Positions 15,954 through 24,043 are shown, counted from the first letter of the stretch. The stretch: DNA of 37,892 bases from UBA9845 sp051889975 (GCA_051889975.1 JBJFDJ010000026.1:1-37892); one strand, 5' to 3'. A program made the numbers and translations. The notes: a model not told the origin generated them from the sequence alone.

Positions 15954-18900
15954 TTAGTTCCCATTTGGTATAACAAATTTTATCGTATAATAATCTGTCT
16001 TTTTGGTTGTTATTCCATCTTTTGTAATGGTGGCTTCAACTTTTAACTTGAGTTGGAATTCTGATATATCATTTTCTAAAATGTTGTTACACAATATAAC
16101 TGTCCATGCGTTATTTTCTGCATCATAATCTAGTTGTGCATATATGCTAACAATTTCATAATAAGAAGCCAATTCATCATCGCTGGCAATTTCAACTTTG
16201 CTAAAACCGGTTGAATTTTTAACATAATATGTCTTGCCTAAATCAACTGTTGTGTCGGTTGTTTTTTGATATTTGCAAATTTTGTTGCCTTCAAACACAT
16301 CCACACCAACCATAGAAACATATCCAAAAGAAAACTCAACTTTTTTGATTTTAACTATGCTGTTGTTCATAACGGTGTAATTTAACTTATCTTGCAAAGA
16401 CACAACGTTTGAATTGCCATCAAATTCATTGTTATTTTCTTCTTTTATGATGGTTTGAACACTTAAAATTGAGTTTTTGTTGCTATCAAGGTCATTTACA
16501 ACAAAATTGTTAATAACTGCAGGTTTGATTGTAAATGTGAAATCTTGTATGTATCCCAAGTTGTCGTCTTCTTTTAAAACTCCAACTATTGAAGTGATTG
16601 TGATAGAATCTTCTTGTGGAACGCCATATATCCTAATTTTGCCATCACTTGTAAAACTGCAATAAGTTCCAAGACTGCTAATATTTAAAACAAATTTGAT
16701 ATTATATTGATAGTAAGTTTTGGTTGCGTCAATTGTTGTATCTGATGTTTTAATATAGTCTCCATCAACAAATTCATAATAACTTGCAATTTCGTCAGCA
16801 ACAGGTTCTGCAACTTGTGAAACAAATTGATTTCTATAGTCTTTAGTCAAATTGTTTATATTATAGCCACGTGGCAAGTATAAAATCGTTCCTGCTTTGT
16901 TTGTAAACTTAACTGCAGGTTCAACCTGTTTGTAATATGTTTTGCCGTCTGCAATTGAGATGTCGGTTGTTATTACATATTGCTCACCAACTAGCTCATA
17001 ATATGTTGCAAGGTCGCTTACATCTGGTTGCAAAACTTCTTGATAATTTCCAAATACATCTACAATGCTTGGTGCATAATATTCTTGTGATGTTGTTACA
17101 ACATTGTAATCTGCAATTAATTTGTATGTAAATGATTGAGATGAGTCACTTTCAAAGCCAAATTCTGTTGTCATAACAACAGTTTCTTCAACATCTCTGT
17201 CAATATCACAAAGAATTAATGTCTTGTTGTTGTTATCAATTTTTGTGCCAGAGCCACTTATCAGCAAGCCATCTGCTTGTGTATATTCACCAGCAAATTT
17301 ATATGTTACAAGTTTGCTTATGTCAACAAATTCAAAATAGTCATTTATATAAACATTTGATGGTGTTTCAACTGCGATGTATTTGCCATCTTCAAACAGA
17401 TAATATGTTTTGCCGGCATTAATTGATGTGTCAGTCGTTTTTGAATATATGCCAATGCGATATTTGTCGCCTTGTCTTCCATTGGTTTCATCAATTGTAT
17501 CATAAGTAACCAAACTCTTGGTTAGTCCATCCGTTGCAATAATTTCTTGATTGTTGCCGTATTCACTAAATTCCACAACGATTTTTGGCAATGTAATTTC
17601 AATTAAAATTGGATTACTTACAATGTCGCCAGAAAGTGAAACTGCAAACACAATTGCTTTGCCGGCTTTGTTGATTGTAGGTTTAAAACTTGTTGCACTG
17701 CTGTCATCGTAACTTTCTTCAAAAGTTAAAATATCACTTGGATATGCAAACAAGTCGGTTGGTTTTAGTTGTGCAAGTTCTTCTGGTGTGTAATCTTTGT
17801 TGCACTGATAAGAAGCAACTGTAAATGATGTATTGTTTGTGTTGGTTGGATTATACGCAACACTAAAAGACAAGTCGTCATTTGTCAAGTTGCCATTTTC
17901 GTCAATAACTTTCCATGCATAATCATCACTAGTCAGTTTTACACTTACGCCATTTTGTGCATTTGTAGACAATGCCAGTTCTTGTAACTCTGTGTTCAAA
18001 ATAGTAAGCGAAATATTTGAAATACTGCTTATTTTGTTTCCATTTGCATCAGCTATATATATTTCAATTTCAGCGTCACTGTTTGATGTTAAAGTAAATT
18101 TTAATTTATTGTCGTTTTTTTCACGTTTTAGCTCTGACAAAACAGATTGATTGCCATCGCCTTCAATTGCCCATGTGAATTCGCTGTCACTCTTAACAAC
18201 ATCGTCACAAGTGATTTCAATAACAAATGCATCACCCTTGCTTATTGTTACTTGGTTATTGTTAACTATTGAATTATCATTTGTGTCTAAAACATCTACA
18301 TTTTCAACCTTTAAACTTTTGCTAACTATAACACTAATGCTGTCACTCAAATTTCCAATATAGTCAAATTTATAGTAACCACCATCGTCAATCAATTCGC
18401 CATTTGCATCATACATCAACACAACTGCCGCAATGTCTGTTTTGCTTCCATAATTAATTGGATTTATTATGTTATATGTTTTGTTGCCTGCACCGTCAGT
18501 TTTGCAAATTGCACTATACACTTTGTTGTCAATCGTTTTTATTTTAATGCTGTCATCAACTTCAATTATGCCATTGTCAGACAAAGCAAAATACATAAGA
18601 TAACTGCTGTTATTGTATGTTGCATTTGTTGGATTTACGGCAACAGTGTTGTTTAAATCTTTTGTTTGAACATTGTCTGGCACATCATTCCACGAAAGGT
18701 TTATTTCTTTTTCAACATTGTTAAAAGTTAAACTATCAATTTTAACTTTGTTTATTTCAACCTCGGCATAATCATACACATAATTTATTACTTGTCCATC
18801 ATCGTCAAAAACAGGATAGCCAAAAACTAAAACATTGCCAGATGACTTGTATTCATTTATGACAACAGACCAAGAAAGTTGCCTTGGATTTGCATTATAA

Positions 18901-20225
18901 TTGATTGTTGGAGAAGAAATTTTTATATATGTATCATCAAGCACAATATTTTTGCCGTTTATTAAAATTGCATTTGGGTCGCTGTTGTCAATATAGCCAG
19001 ACTTTAAAATTAAATTTTCATACAAAATGCCTTTTGTGTTGTTGTCAAAATTTAAATCAATGTCAACAGCATAGTGATAAATGTTGCTGTGAGCGCTGTC
19101 AATTGTGTTTGTGCTTGTGTTAACATAGTTTACTTGAACCAAATTGTTATTTGACAACAAATTAAATTGCAACACTTCTTTTGCAACATTTAAACTATCA
19201 ATTGCAATATCTTGTATTTTAAATTTAATTTTTTGAGTTTTAACTCTTATTTTATCAAAATCTTGTTCCCAGTTGATAAAACCTTCACTTTCACCATAAT
19301 TTTTTATGTAATCGTCATAAACCGGTTCTTTGCCAATATTATTATATGCACTGACAACATAGGCATAAACATAAAAACTGCCTTGAACATTTGGTTTTAC
19401 ACTTACCTCGCCAGTATCTGCATTTACCGTTGCAAGTGTGTCTTCAGTGCCAACAAATTTTATATATTTTTTGTTTATAAATCCAGTTTCAACTTTGCCA
19501 ATGCCAGTGGACAACATACTTGCAGGTGTGTTAAATGATGTTGATGGTTGTTGGTTTGCCACACTAAGATTAATTTTTGAGTTTGGATAAACAAGATATG
19601 TGATTTCCTGTTCTTCGCCTTCTGGTTCTGCCTGTTCTAACTCGCTGTTAACAACCAAATCAATACTTTCAACAGGAACATCAACAAACACCCAGCATTC
19701 TGTTTGAATTAAATTTCTTTCTGCCACAAGTTTAACCCAGCCACCAACATTAATTTGTTTTTCTTCGTCAGTGCCTGCATTGATGGTCTGCTTGACTGGT
19801 ATAATTTGAATATTTTTGCCTATTGTGACCTTGTATTTATCAACAATTTGCGTTTCTGTTTGGTCATCTTGTGTTTCTTCTTCAGCAGTGTTTTGTCTTA
19901 TTGCCGTGGTGTAATCGTCTTCAACCAAAGCAACGATGTCTGTGTCTTCAATGGTAAGAGTTACATCGTCAAGTTCGGTGCAACCTTCGTTTGGCACAAG
20001 GACAATATTGTCTAAGTCACTTATGACATATTCTGCCTGAGAAAAACTCATTTCCGTTAAAGGAACATAAGGTGGATTAAAACCACCTGTTGCCCAAACA
20101 TACAAAACAATGCCAGCAACCAAGCCGAACACTGCACCAAAACAAATCCCAATGATTTTAAACGCATTAAGAATTTTTTGTTTTTTTGTCATAGGAGTAA
20201 TAACAATCTCTTCATTCCTTGCCAT
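15954..20225 (-). CDS. Giant membrane-anchored extracellular protein with Ig-like regions and repeats
   Basis: 1423 residues. The start is the ATG at 20225 (MARNEEIV), with GAGG six bases upstream; a TTG at 20237 would overlap that site. A short basic cytoplasmic end (KKQK) and one hydrophobic segment (about residues 20-45) predict an N-terminal anchor, with the rest outside the cell. The exterior is rich in Asn, Asp, Thr and Val and poor in Cys, like chains of bacterial Ig-type beta domains. The C-terminal third carries four copies of a T-x-DT-x4-x-KTYY unit (encoded near 17399-17445, 16931-16975, 16708-16752 and 16224-16270), three joined to an ASYYE-type motif. No LPXTG motif or enzyme motif is seen. 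It has its own strong promoter and terminator. Adhesion or envelope display is a guess. Confidence 0.8.
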   Translation of the reverse strand: MARNEEIVITPMTKKQKILNAFKIIGICFGAVFGLVAGIVLYVWATGGFNPPYVPLTEMSFSQAEYVISDLDNIVLVPNEGCTELDDVTLTIEDTDIVALVEDDYTTAIRQNTAEEETQDDQTETQIVDKYKVTIGKNIQIIPVKQTINAGTDEEKQINVGGWVKLVAERNLIQTECWVFVDVPVESIDLVVNSELEQAEPEGEEQEITYLVYPNSKINLSVANQQPSTSFNTPASMLSTGIGKVETGFINKKYIKFVGTEDTLATVNADTGEVSVKPNVQGSFYVYAYVVSAYNNIGKEPVYDDYIKNYGESEGFINWEQDFDKIRVKTQKIKFKIQDIAIDSLNVAKEVLQFNLLSNNNLVQVNYVNTSTNTIDSAHSNIYHYAVDIDLNFDNNTKGILYENLILKSGYIDNSDPNAILINGKNIVLDDTYIKISSPTINYNANPRQLSWSVVINEYKSSGNVLVFGYPVFDDDGQVINYVYDYAEVEINKVKIDSLTFNNVEKEINLSWNDVPDNVQTKDLNNTVAVNPTNATYNNSSYLMYFALSDNGIIEVDDSIKIKTIDNKVYSAICKTDGAGNKTYNIINPINYGSKTDIAAVVLMYDANGELIDDGGYYKFDYIGNLSDSISVIVSKSLKVENVDVLDTNDNSIVNNNQVTISKGDAFVIEITCDDVVKSDSEFTWAIEGDGNQSVLSELKREKNDNKLKFTLTSNSDAEIEIYIADANGNKISSISNISLTILNTELQELALSTNAQNGVSVKLTSDDYAWKVIDENGNLTNDDLSFSVAYNPTNTNNTSFTVASYQCNKDYTPEELAQLKPTDLFAYPSDILTFEESYDDSSATSFKPTINKAGKAIVFAVSLSGDIVSNPILIEITLPKIVVEFSEYGNNQEIIATDGLTKSLVTYDTIDETNGRQGDKYRIGIYSKTTDTSINAGKTYYLFEDGKYIAVETPSNVYINDYFEFVDISKLVTYKFAGEYTQADGLLISGSGTKIDNNNKTLILCDIDRDVEETVVMTTEFGFESDSSQSFTYKLIADYNVVTTSQEYYAPSIVDVFGNYQEVLQPDVSDLATYYELVGEQYVITTDISIADGKTYYKQVEPAVKFTNKAGTILYLPRGYNINNLTKDYRNQFVSQVAEPVADEIASYYEFVDGDYIKTSDTTIDATKTYYQYNIKFVLNISSLGTYCSFTSDGKIRIYGVPQEDSITITSIVGVLKEDDNLGYIQDFTFTIKPAVINNFVVNDLDSNKNSILSVQTIIKEENNNEFDGNSNVVSLQDKLNYTVMNNSIVKIKKVEFSFGYVSMVGVDVFEGNKICKYQKTTDTTVDLGKTYYVKNSTGFSKVEIASDDELASYYEIVSIYAQLDYDAENNAWTVILCNNILENDISEFQLKLKVEATITKDGITTKKTDYYTIKFVIPNGN

Positions 20226-20272
20226 TAAATACCTCAATCAACTTTTCTGTTAGTATGTTCAATTTATAATAA

Positions 20273-20301
20273 ATTATATAATTTATATAAAACAATGTCA
20301 A
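20273..20301 (-). promoter_or_regulatory. Consensus promoter of the giant surface protein gene
   Basis: Minus-strand TTGACA (20296-20301), 17-base spacer, TATAAT (20273-20278): an exact match to the sigma-A consensus, about 48 bases before the ATG. The upstream edge touches a small hairpin AACAAAC/GTTTGTT (20301-20318), whose stem matches the terminators at 20333 and 21056 but which lacks a T run. Confidence 0.85.
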
Positions 20302-20332
20302 ACAAACAAAGGTTTGTTAAAACCATAAAAAC

Positions 20333-20360
20333 AAAAAACAAACCAAATGGTTTGTTAAAA
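20333..20360 (-). terminator. Terminator of the minus-strand HTH gene
   Basis: Perfect 8-bp stem AACAAACC/GGTTTGTT (20337-20344 with 20349-20356), 4-base loop, T-rich on the minus-strand exit side; about 70 bases after the stop of the gene at 20428. Confidence 0.75.
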
Positions 20361-20427
20361 TTTTTATAAAAATAGACAAAAGCATTTTTTAGATGCCTTT
20401 GCCTAAAATTAAACTCACAAAGTATAT

Positions 20428-20667
20428 TTAACTGTTAAATAGTTCATTGATGTCAACATTTAATATTTTGGAAATAAAATATATTTCTTTGTCGGTTGCA
20501 ATTCTCGTTTGTCCTTCTAACTTTGAATAACTTGTTGGGTTGATATCAATGTTGTTTATTTGCAATTTTGCTATCATATCTTTTTGTTTGATATTTTGTT
20601 TTTTGCGCAATTTTTCAATATTTAAGCCAACTATATTTGCATTGCCAATAGTTTTCCTTGATTTCAT
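20428..20667 (-). CDS. Small XRE-family HTH regulator (minus-strand arm of divergent pair)
   Basis: 79 residues, essentially one Cro/C1-type helix-turn-helix domain: IEKLRKKQNIKQKDMIAKL gives helices 1-2, NPTSYSKLEGQTRIATDKE fits the recognition helix and the next turn, and ISKILNVDINELF is the characteristic last helix. The N-terminal 13 residues are basic. Its GGAG site, seven bases before the ATG, lies inside the inverted repeat at 20668-20690, so a protein bound there would also touch the translation start region. It faces a second HTH gene at 20817. It could be a prophage-type repressor or an antitoxin-like regulator, but no phage genes are adjacent. Confidence 0.82.
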   Translation of the reverse strand: MKSRKTIGNANIVGLNIEKLRKKQNIKQKDMIAKLQINNIDINPTSYSKLEGQTRIATDKEIYFISKILNVDINELFNS

Positions 20668-20690
20668 AATAATTCTCCATAAGAATTATT
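20668..20690. promoter_or_regulatory. Operator candidate 1 of the HTH switch
   Basis: Perfect inverted repeat with 9-base arms AATAATTCT/AGAATTATT and a 5-base centre, centred at 20679. It abuts the start codon of the minus-strand HTH gene and contains its ribosome binding site. Confidence 0.75.
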
Positions 20691-20705
20691 ACTCAAAAAA
20701 TTGCA

Positions 20706-20733
20706 TTTATAATTCCGTAAAGGAATTAAGCAA
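20706..20733 (-). promoter_or_regulatory. Probable promoter of the minus-strand HTH gene
   Basis: Minus-strand TTGCTT (20728-20733), 16-base spacer, TATAAA (20706-20711). The -35 match is weak. Operator 2 fills the spacer, as expected for a repressed or autoregulated promoter. Confidence 0.55.
20710..20728. promoter_or_regulatory. Operator candidate 2 of the HTH switch
   Basis: Inverted repeat TAATTCC/GGAATTA with a 5-base centre, centred at 20719, 40 bases from operator 1. It sits between the -35 and -10 elements of the minus-strand promoter. Confidence 0.75.
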
Positions 20734-20739
20734 AAATAT

Positions 20740-20768
20740 TTGACATAATTTTTTTAAAGCTTTAAAAT
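20740..20768 (+). promoter_or_regulatory. Promoter of the plus-strand HTH gene
   Basis: TTGACA (20740-20745), 17-base spacer, TAAAAT (20763-20768). This is a much better match than the opposing promoter. Transcription would start near 20775, at the left edge of operator 3. Confidence 0.8.
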
Positions 20769-20774
20769 ATCAAT

Positions 20775-20795
20775 ATAATTCTTTAAAAGAATTAT
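20775..20795. promoter_or_regulatory. Operator candidate 3 of the HTH switch
   Basis: Perfect inverted repeat with 9-base arms ATAATTCTT/AAGAATTAT and a 3-base centre, centred at 20785. Its core TAATTCT-N5-AGAATTA has the same spacing as operators 1 and 2. It covers the start point of plus-strand transcription. Confidence 0.75.
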
Positions 20796-20816
20796 GATTT
20801 TATAAAGGAACTGACA

Positions 20817-21053
20817 ATGATTTTTAGAGATAAGTTAAATTTTTATATAAATTCAAAATTGATAGTTGACTATTTGCAAGAAAATAAAATTTCAAAAACT
20901 GAATTTGCCAAAATGTGCGAAATATCTATTGAAACACTAAACCAAATTTTAAAAAATAATACAATATATCACACACAAGATAGATTTTACATAATGTCAA
21001 AAGTTTTAAATGTTAAATATGAAGATTTAGTTACAAAATTAAGTTTAAGTTAA
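20817..21053 (+). CDS. Small HTH regulator (plus-strand arm of divergent pair)
   Basis: 78 residues, the only convincing plus-strand gene in the window. VDYLQENKISKTEFAKMCEI and SIETLNQILKNNT fit helices 1-3 of a Cro/C1-type fold, and IMSKVLNVKYEDLV is the closing helix, parallel to the last helix of the opposing regulator. AAAGGAA lies six bases before the ATG. It has a strong promoter, an operator over its transcription start, and a terminator directly after its stop. The two regulators are similar in size and fold but not close in sequence, as in a repressor/Cro pair. Function is inferred from layout only. Confidence 0.78.
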   Translation: MIFRDKLNFYINSKLIVDYLQENKISKTEFAKMCEISIETLNQILKNNTIYHTQDRFYIMSKVLNVKYEDLVTKLSLS

Positions 21054-21083
21054 AAAAAACAAACCAAAAAGGTTTGTTTTTTT
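21052..21083. terminator. Bidirectional terminator between the HTH gene and rplQ
   Basis: Stem AAAACAAACC/GGTTTGTTTT (21056-21065 with 21071-21080), 5-base loop, flanked by A and T runs so that it works in both directions. It ends the plus-strand HTH gene and the convergent alpha operon after rplQ. Confidence 0.9.
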
Positions 21084-21085
21084 AA

Positions 21086-21598
21086 CTAAACTAATTCAAT
21101 AATTGCCATTTCTGCGTTGTCGCCACGTCTTGCGCCAAGTTTTAAGATGCGTGTGTAACCGCCACCTTGACCAAGTTCTTCTTTGCGTTTTGCATATTTT
21201 GGTGCATAAACGTTAAAGATTTTTTCAATAAGTGGGTGAGCAACACCACCGGTTCTTTTTTCAAAGTCTGCTTTTGACTCTTTGTCTGCTCTTTGTTCTT
21301 GAACATCATAGAGTTTAGACATAAGTTTTCTTCTTGCTACAAGTTTTTTTGGACCGTCGTTAACAACTTCTTTTTTAACTTTTTCGCCTTTTTCATTAAC
21401 AACTTCTTTTGTTACTTTAACAGTATCTTCATAAGTGTTAATTGCAAGAGTTAAAAGTTTTTCTGCATAACTTCTAACAGCTTTTGCTTTTTCAACTGTT
21501 GTTTCAAGTTTGCCATACCAAAGAAGATTTGTTGCTTGATTTCTTAAAACTGCAAGTCTTTCATCTGTTGGTCTTCCCAATTTCTTAACTGCTGCCAT
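21086..21598 (-). CDS. rplQ: 50S ribosomal protein L17
   Basis: Large-subunit protein near the exit tunnel. The family start (KKLGRPTDERLAVLRN) and end (GGGYTRILKLGARRGDNAEMAIIELV, here split as GGYTRILKL and AEMAIIELV) are clear. At 170 residues it is about 50 longer than the 120-residue Bacillus protein, the extra residues lying in a charged insert (about 55-92) and a second expansion (about 100-135). Such longer forms occur in Clostridia. Last gene of the alpha operon. Confidence 0.96.
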   Translation of the reverse strand: MAAVKKLGRPTDERLAVLRNQATNLLWYGKLETTVEKAKAVRSYAEKLLTLAINTYEDTVKVTKEVVNEKGEKVKKEVVNDGPKKLVARRKLMSKLYDVQEQRADKESKADFEKRTGGVAHPLIEKIFNVYAPKYAKRKEELGQGGGYTRILKLGARRGDNAEMAIIELV

Positions 21599-21605
21599 AA
21601 TTTAT

Positions 21606-22556
21606 TTACTCCTCATCATTTCTTAAGCTAAAGCCATAACTCTCAAGCTTTTTAATAACTTCATCAAGTGATTTCAAGCCAAGATTTCTTACTTTAAGCA
21701 TATCATCTTTTGATCTCTTTGTAAGGTCTTCAATAGTATTAATACCTGCTCTTTTTAAGCAATTGTAACTGCGAACGCTAAGTTCCATGTCATCAATGCT
21801 CATTTCAAGAGCCCTTTGTTGCTTGTCTTCTTCTCGTGTTTTAAGAACGCTGAAATTCTTCATACTTTCAACAAGGTCAACAAATAATTGTGTGTGGTCT
21901 TGAATAACTTTTGCAGACAAGCTTGTAACTTCTCGTGCAGAAAGTGTGCCATTGGTTTCCACTTCAATGGTCAATTTGTCGTAGTCCATTTTTTGTCCAA
22001 CTCTGGCATTATCAACACTATAATTAACCTTTTTAACTGGTGTGAAAATACTGTCAACTGCAATCCAATCTTGAGCATCAACTCTTGATTTGTTAAGGTC
22101 AGCTGGGTAGTAGCCTCTGCCACGACCAATCAAAATTTCCATTTCAAAAGTTGTATCTTCCATTGTGCAAATATGCAAATCTGGGTTTAAAATTTCAACT
22201 TCTGGATTAACTTCGATGTCACTTGCTTTAACTTCGCCTGCTGTGTATTTTCTGATATACAAAGTTGTTGTAAAGTTGTCATCTAAACTTGTTGTTTTAA
22301 CAGCCAAACTTTTGATGTTTAAAACAATGTCGATAACATCTTCTGAAACGCCTTTGATGGTAGAAAATTCATGTTGAACACCATTTATACGAATGGCAAT
22401 TGGTGCAGCACCAGGAAGTGCAGAAAGAAGAGTTCTTCTTAAAGCATTGCCAAGTGTTAAGCCGTAGCCTCTTTCAAGTGGTTCAACAACAAATTTTGCA
22501 AATTTGCCGTTATCAGTTTCTTCACAAGTTATTTTTGGTTTTTCAATTTCCATCAT
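21606..22556 (-). CDS. rpoA: DNA-directed RNA polymerase subunit alpha
   Basis: Scaffold subunit of RNA polymerase. Residues about 1-230 form the dimerising N-terminal domain (ERGYGLTLGNALRRTLLSAL is its hallmark). Residues about 250-316 form the C-terminal domain that binds UP elements and activators, with VRSYNCLKRAGINTIEDL and VRNLGLKSLDEV. Length 316 is normal. Two consecutive ATGs begin the frame; GGAGG ten bases before the first supports it. It is 7 bases upstream of rplQ. Confidence 0.98.
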   Translation of the reverse strand: MMEIEKPKITCEETDNGKFAKFVVEPLERGYGLTLGNALRRTLLSALPGAAPIAIRINGVQHEFSTIKGVSEDVIDIVLNIKSLAVKTTSLDDNFTTTLYIRKYTAGEVKASDIEVNPEVEILNPDLHICTMEDTTFEMEILIGRGRGYYPADLNKSRVDAQDWIAVDSIFTPVKKVNYSVDNARVGQKMDYDKLTIEVETNGTLSAREVTSLSAKVIQDHTQLFVDLVESMKNFSVLKTREEDKQQRALEMSIDDMELSVRSYNCLKRAGINTIEDLTKRSKDDMLKVRNLGLKSLDEVIKKLESYGFSLRNDEE

Positions 22557-22593
22557 AAAATTTTTTCCTCCAAAAAATTTTGAAAATTATTTA

Positions 22594-23220
22594 TTATTTA
22601 GAATACAATTCGACAATCAATGTCTCTCTAATATTCATATCAATATCTTCTCTTGTTGGCTTAGCAACAACTTTGCCACAAAGATTTGCGATATCAAGTT
22701 CTAGCCATTTTGGGCAAACAACTTTCATATCTTTTAGAGCTTTAAACATTTCATAATCTTTTTTGCTTTCTTTAATTGCAACAACATCGCCCACTTTAAC
22801 TTGGTAAGATGGTATGTTAACAACTCTGCCGTTAACAGTTATAAGACCATGACTTACAATTTGACGAGCTTGTGCTCTTGAAGCACCAAAACCAAGACGG
22901 AATACTGTGTTGTCAAGTCTTCTTTCAATTAAAGACAACATTTCTTCACCAGTAACATTTTTTGATTTTGCTGCTTTTTCGTAGTAACTTCTGAATTGTT
23001 TTTCCAAAAGTCCATACAATCTTTTAACTTTTTGTTTTTCTCTTAACTGAACGCTATATTCACTTGGTCTTTTCATTGATTTTTCGTTTCCATGAACACC
23101 AGGAACATTTGGGCGTCTTTCAAATGCACATTTTTTTGTTAGACATCTATCACCTTTAAGAAAAAGTTTGCAACCTTCTCTACGGCAAAGACGACAACTT
23201 GCATCTACATATCTTGCCAT
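22594..23220 (-). CDS. rpsD: 30S ribosomal protein S4 (zinc-binding form)
   Basis: Primary 16S rRNA-binding assembly protein, and in many bacteria a translational regulator of its own operon. 208 residues. A zinc knuckle is visible at the N terminus (Cys9, Cys12, Cys26, Cys31), so this is the zinc-containing form. The S4 RNA-binding domain follows from about residue 97 (RLDNTVFRLGF to SHGLITVNGRVV). It sits between rpsK and rpoA as usual. Confidence 0.98.
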   Translation of the reverse strand: MARYVDASCRLCRREGCKLFLKGDRCLTKKCAFERRPNVPGVHGNEKSMKRPSEYSVQLREKQKVKRLYGLLEKQFRSYYEKAAKSKNVTGEEMLSLIERRLDNTVFRLGFGASRAQARQIVSHGLITVNGRVVNIPSYQVKVGDVVAIKESKKDYEMFKALKDMKVVCPKWLELDIANLCGKVVAKPTREDIDMNIRETLIVELYSK

Positions 23221-23240
23221 TTAATATTTTCTCCTTAAAA

Positions 23241-23627
23241 CTAAATTCTTCTGCGTTTTGGTGGTCTGCAACCATTGTGTGGAATTGGAGATACATCTTT
23301 AATAAGTGTAACTTCAAGTTCTGCAGTTTGAAGTGCTCTGATTGCTGCTTCTCTGCCATTACCAGGTCCTTTAACATAAACCTGAACACTGTTTAAACCT
23401 TGTTCCTTTGCTGCTTTTCCTGCAACTTCTGCTGCTTGTCCTGCAACAAATGGTGTTCCTTTACGCGAACCTTTAAATCCAAGTTTACCAGCACTGCACC
23501 AACTAATTTCGTTACCTGCTTCATCAGTTATGGTAACGATTGTGTTGTGCTTTGTAGCTTGAATATGAACAATACCTTTATCTAAGTTTTTTGTAACTTT
23601 TTTTCTTCTTTTTGTTTGTGTTGCCAT
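23241..23627 (-). CDS. rpsK: 30S ribosomal protein S11
   Basis: Platform protein of the small subunit. 128 residues, with GIVHIQATKHNTIVTITD, the GSRKGTPFVAGQAAE block and the C-terminal PHNGCRPPKRRR, all standard. Strong Shine-Dalgarno (AAGGAG) upstream. It lies between rpsM and rpsD in the alpha operon. Confidence 0.98.
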   Translation of the reverse strand: MATQTKRRKKVTKNLDKGIVHIQATKHNTIVTITDEAGNEISWCSAGKLGFKGSRKGTPFVAGQAAEVAGKAAKEQGLNSVQVYVKGPGNGREAAIRALQTAELEVTLIKDVSPIPHNGCRPPKRRRI

Positions 23628-23639
23628 AATTCAACTCCT

Positions 23640-24008
23640 TTACTTTTTAGAAGCACGTTTTTGTGCAATTCCCTTTGCTGTGTGAGCATTACAACGAGTT
23701 TGTTGTCCTCTTACAGGAAGGTGCTTTCTGTGTCTAATTCCTCTAAAACAACCAATTTCTTCAAGTCTTTTGATGTCCATTGCAATGTTTCTTCTTAGGT
23801 CACCTTCAACAACAATTTGGTTTTTATCAATATATTCTCTTATTTTTGCAGCATCTTCTTCAGATAAGTCTTTAACTCTTGTATCTGGATTGACGCCTGT
23901 TGCCTTAAGAATTTTTTGAGATGTAGAAAGACCTATGCCATAAATATAGGTAAGGCCAATTTCAATTCTTTTTTCTCTTGGCAAATCTATTCCCGCAATA
24001 CGAGCCAT
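23640..24008 (-). CDS. rpsM: 30S ribosomal protein S13
   Basis: Small-subunit head protein contacting the P-site tRNA and the 50S subunit. 122 residues; MARIAGIDLPREKR at the start, a helix-two-turn-helix region, and RGIRHRKHLPVRGQQT near the C terminus are diagnostic. GGAGG precedes the ATG. First gene after the internal promoter at 24044-24072, so it heads the alpha operon. Confidence 0.98.
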   Translation of the reverse strand: MARIAGIDLPREKRIEIGLTYIYGIGLSTSQKILKATGVNPDTRVKDLSEEDAAKIREYIDKNQIVVEGDLRRNIAMDIKRLEEIGCFRGIRHRKHLPVRGQQTRCNAHTAKGIAQKRASKK

Positions 24009-24023
24009 TTTTGTCCTCCATAA

Positions 24024-24038
24024 AGTGCTTTTGCACTA
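24024..24038 (-). promoter_or_regulatory. 5' hairpin in the rpsM leader
   Basis: Minus-strand stem AGTGC/GCACT with an AAAA loop, placed almost exactly at the predicted transcript start and ahead of the rpsM GGAGG. It may protect the 5' end or take part in control of the alpha operon. Confidence 0.45.
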
Positions 24039-24043
24039 ATAAT

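Noticed and set aside
19212..19538. 108-residue plus-strand open frame inside the giant surface gene
   Set aside because: Composition (Phe, Ile, Asn, Cys) is that of the complement of the coding strand; there is no Shine-Dalgarno or promoter, and the minus-strand frame is continuous over 1400 codons.
20361..20405. Second hairpin (AAAGGCAT/ATGCTTTT) after the minus-strand HTH gene as a terminator
   Set aside because: The stem is imperfect and the T run is interrupted; the hairpin at 20337-20356 is a much better terminator.
20428..21053. Reading the two HTH genes as a toxin-antitoxin pair
   Set aside because: Toxin and antitoxin genes are normally in tandem and one product is not a DNA-binding domain. 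Here both are HTH proteins, transcribed divergently, with separate promoters.
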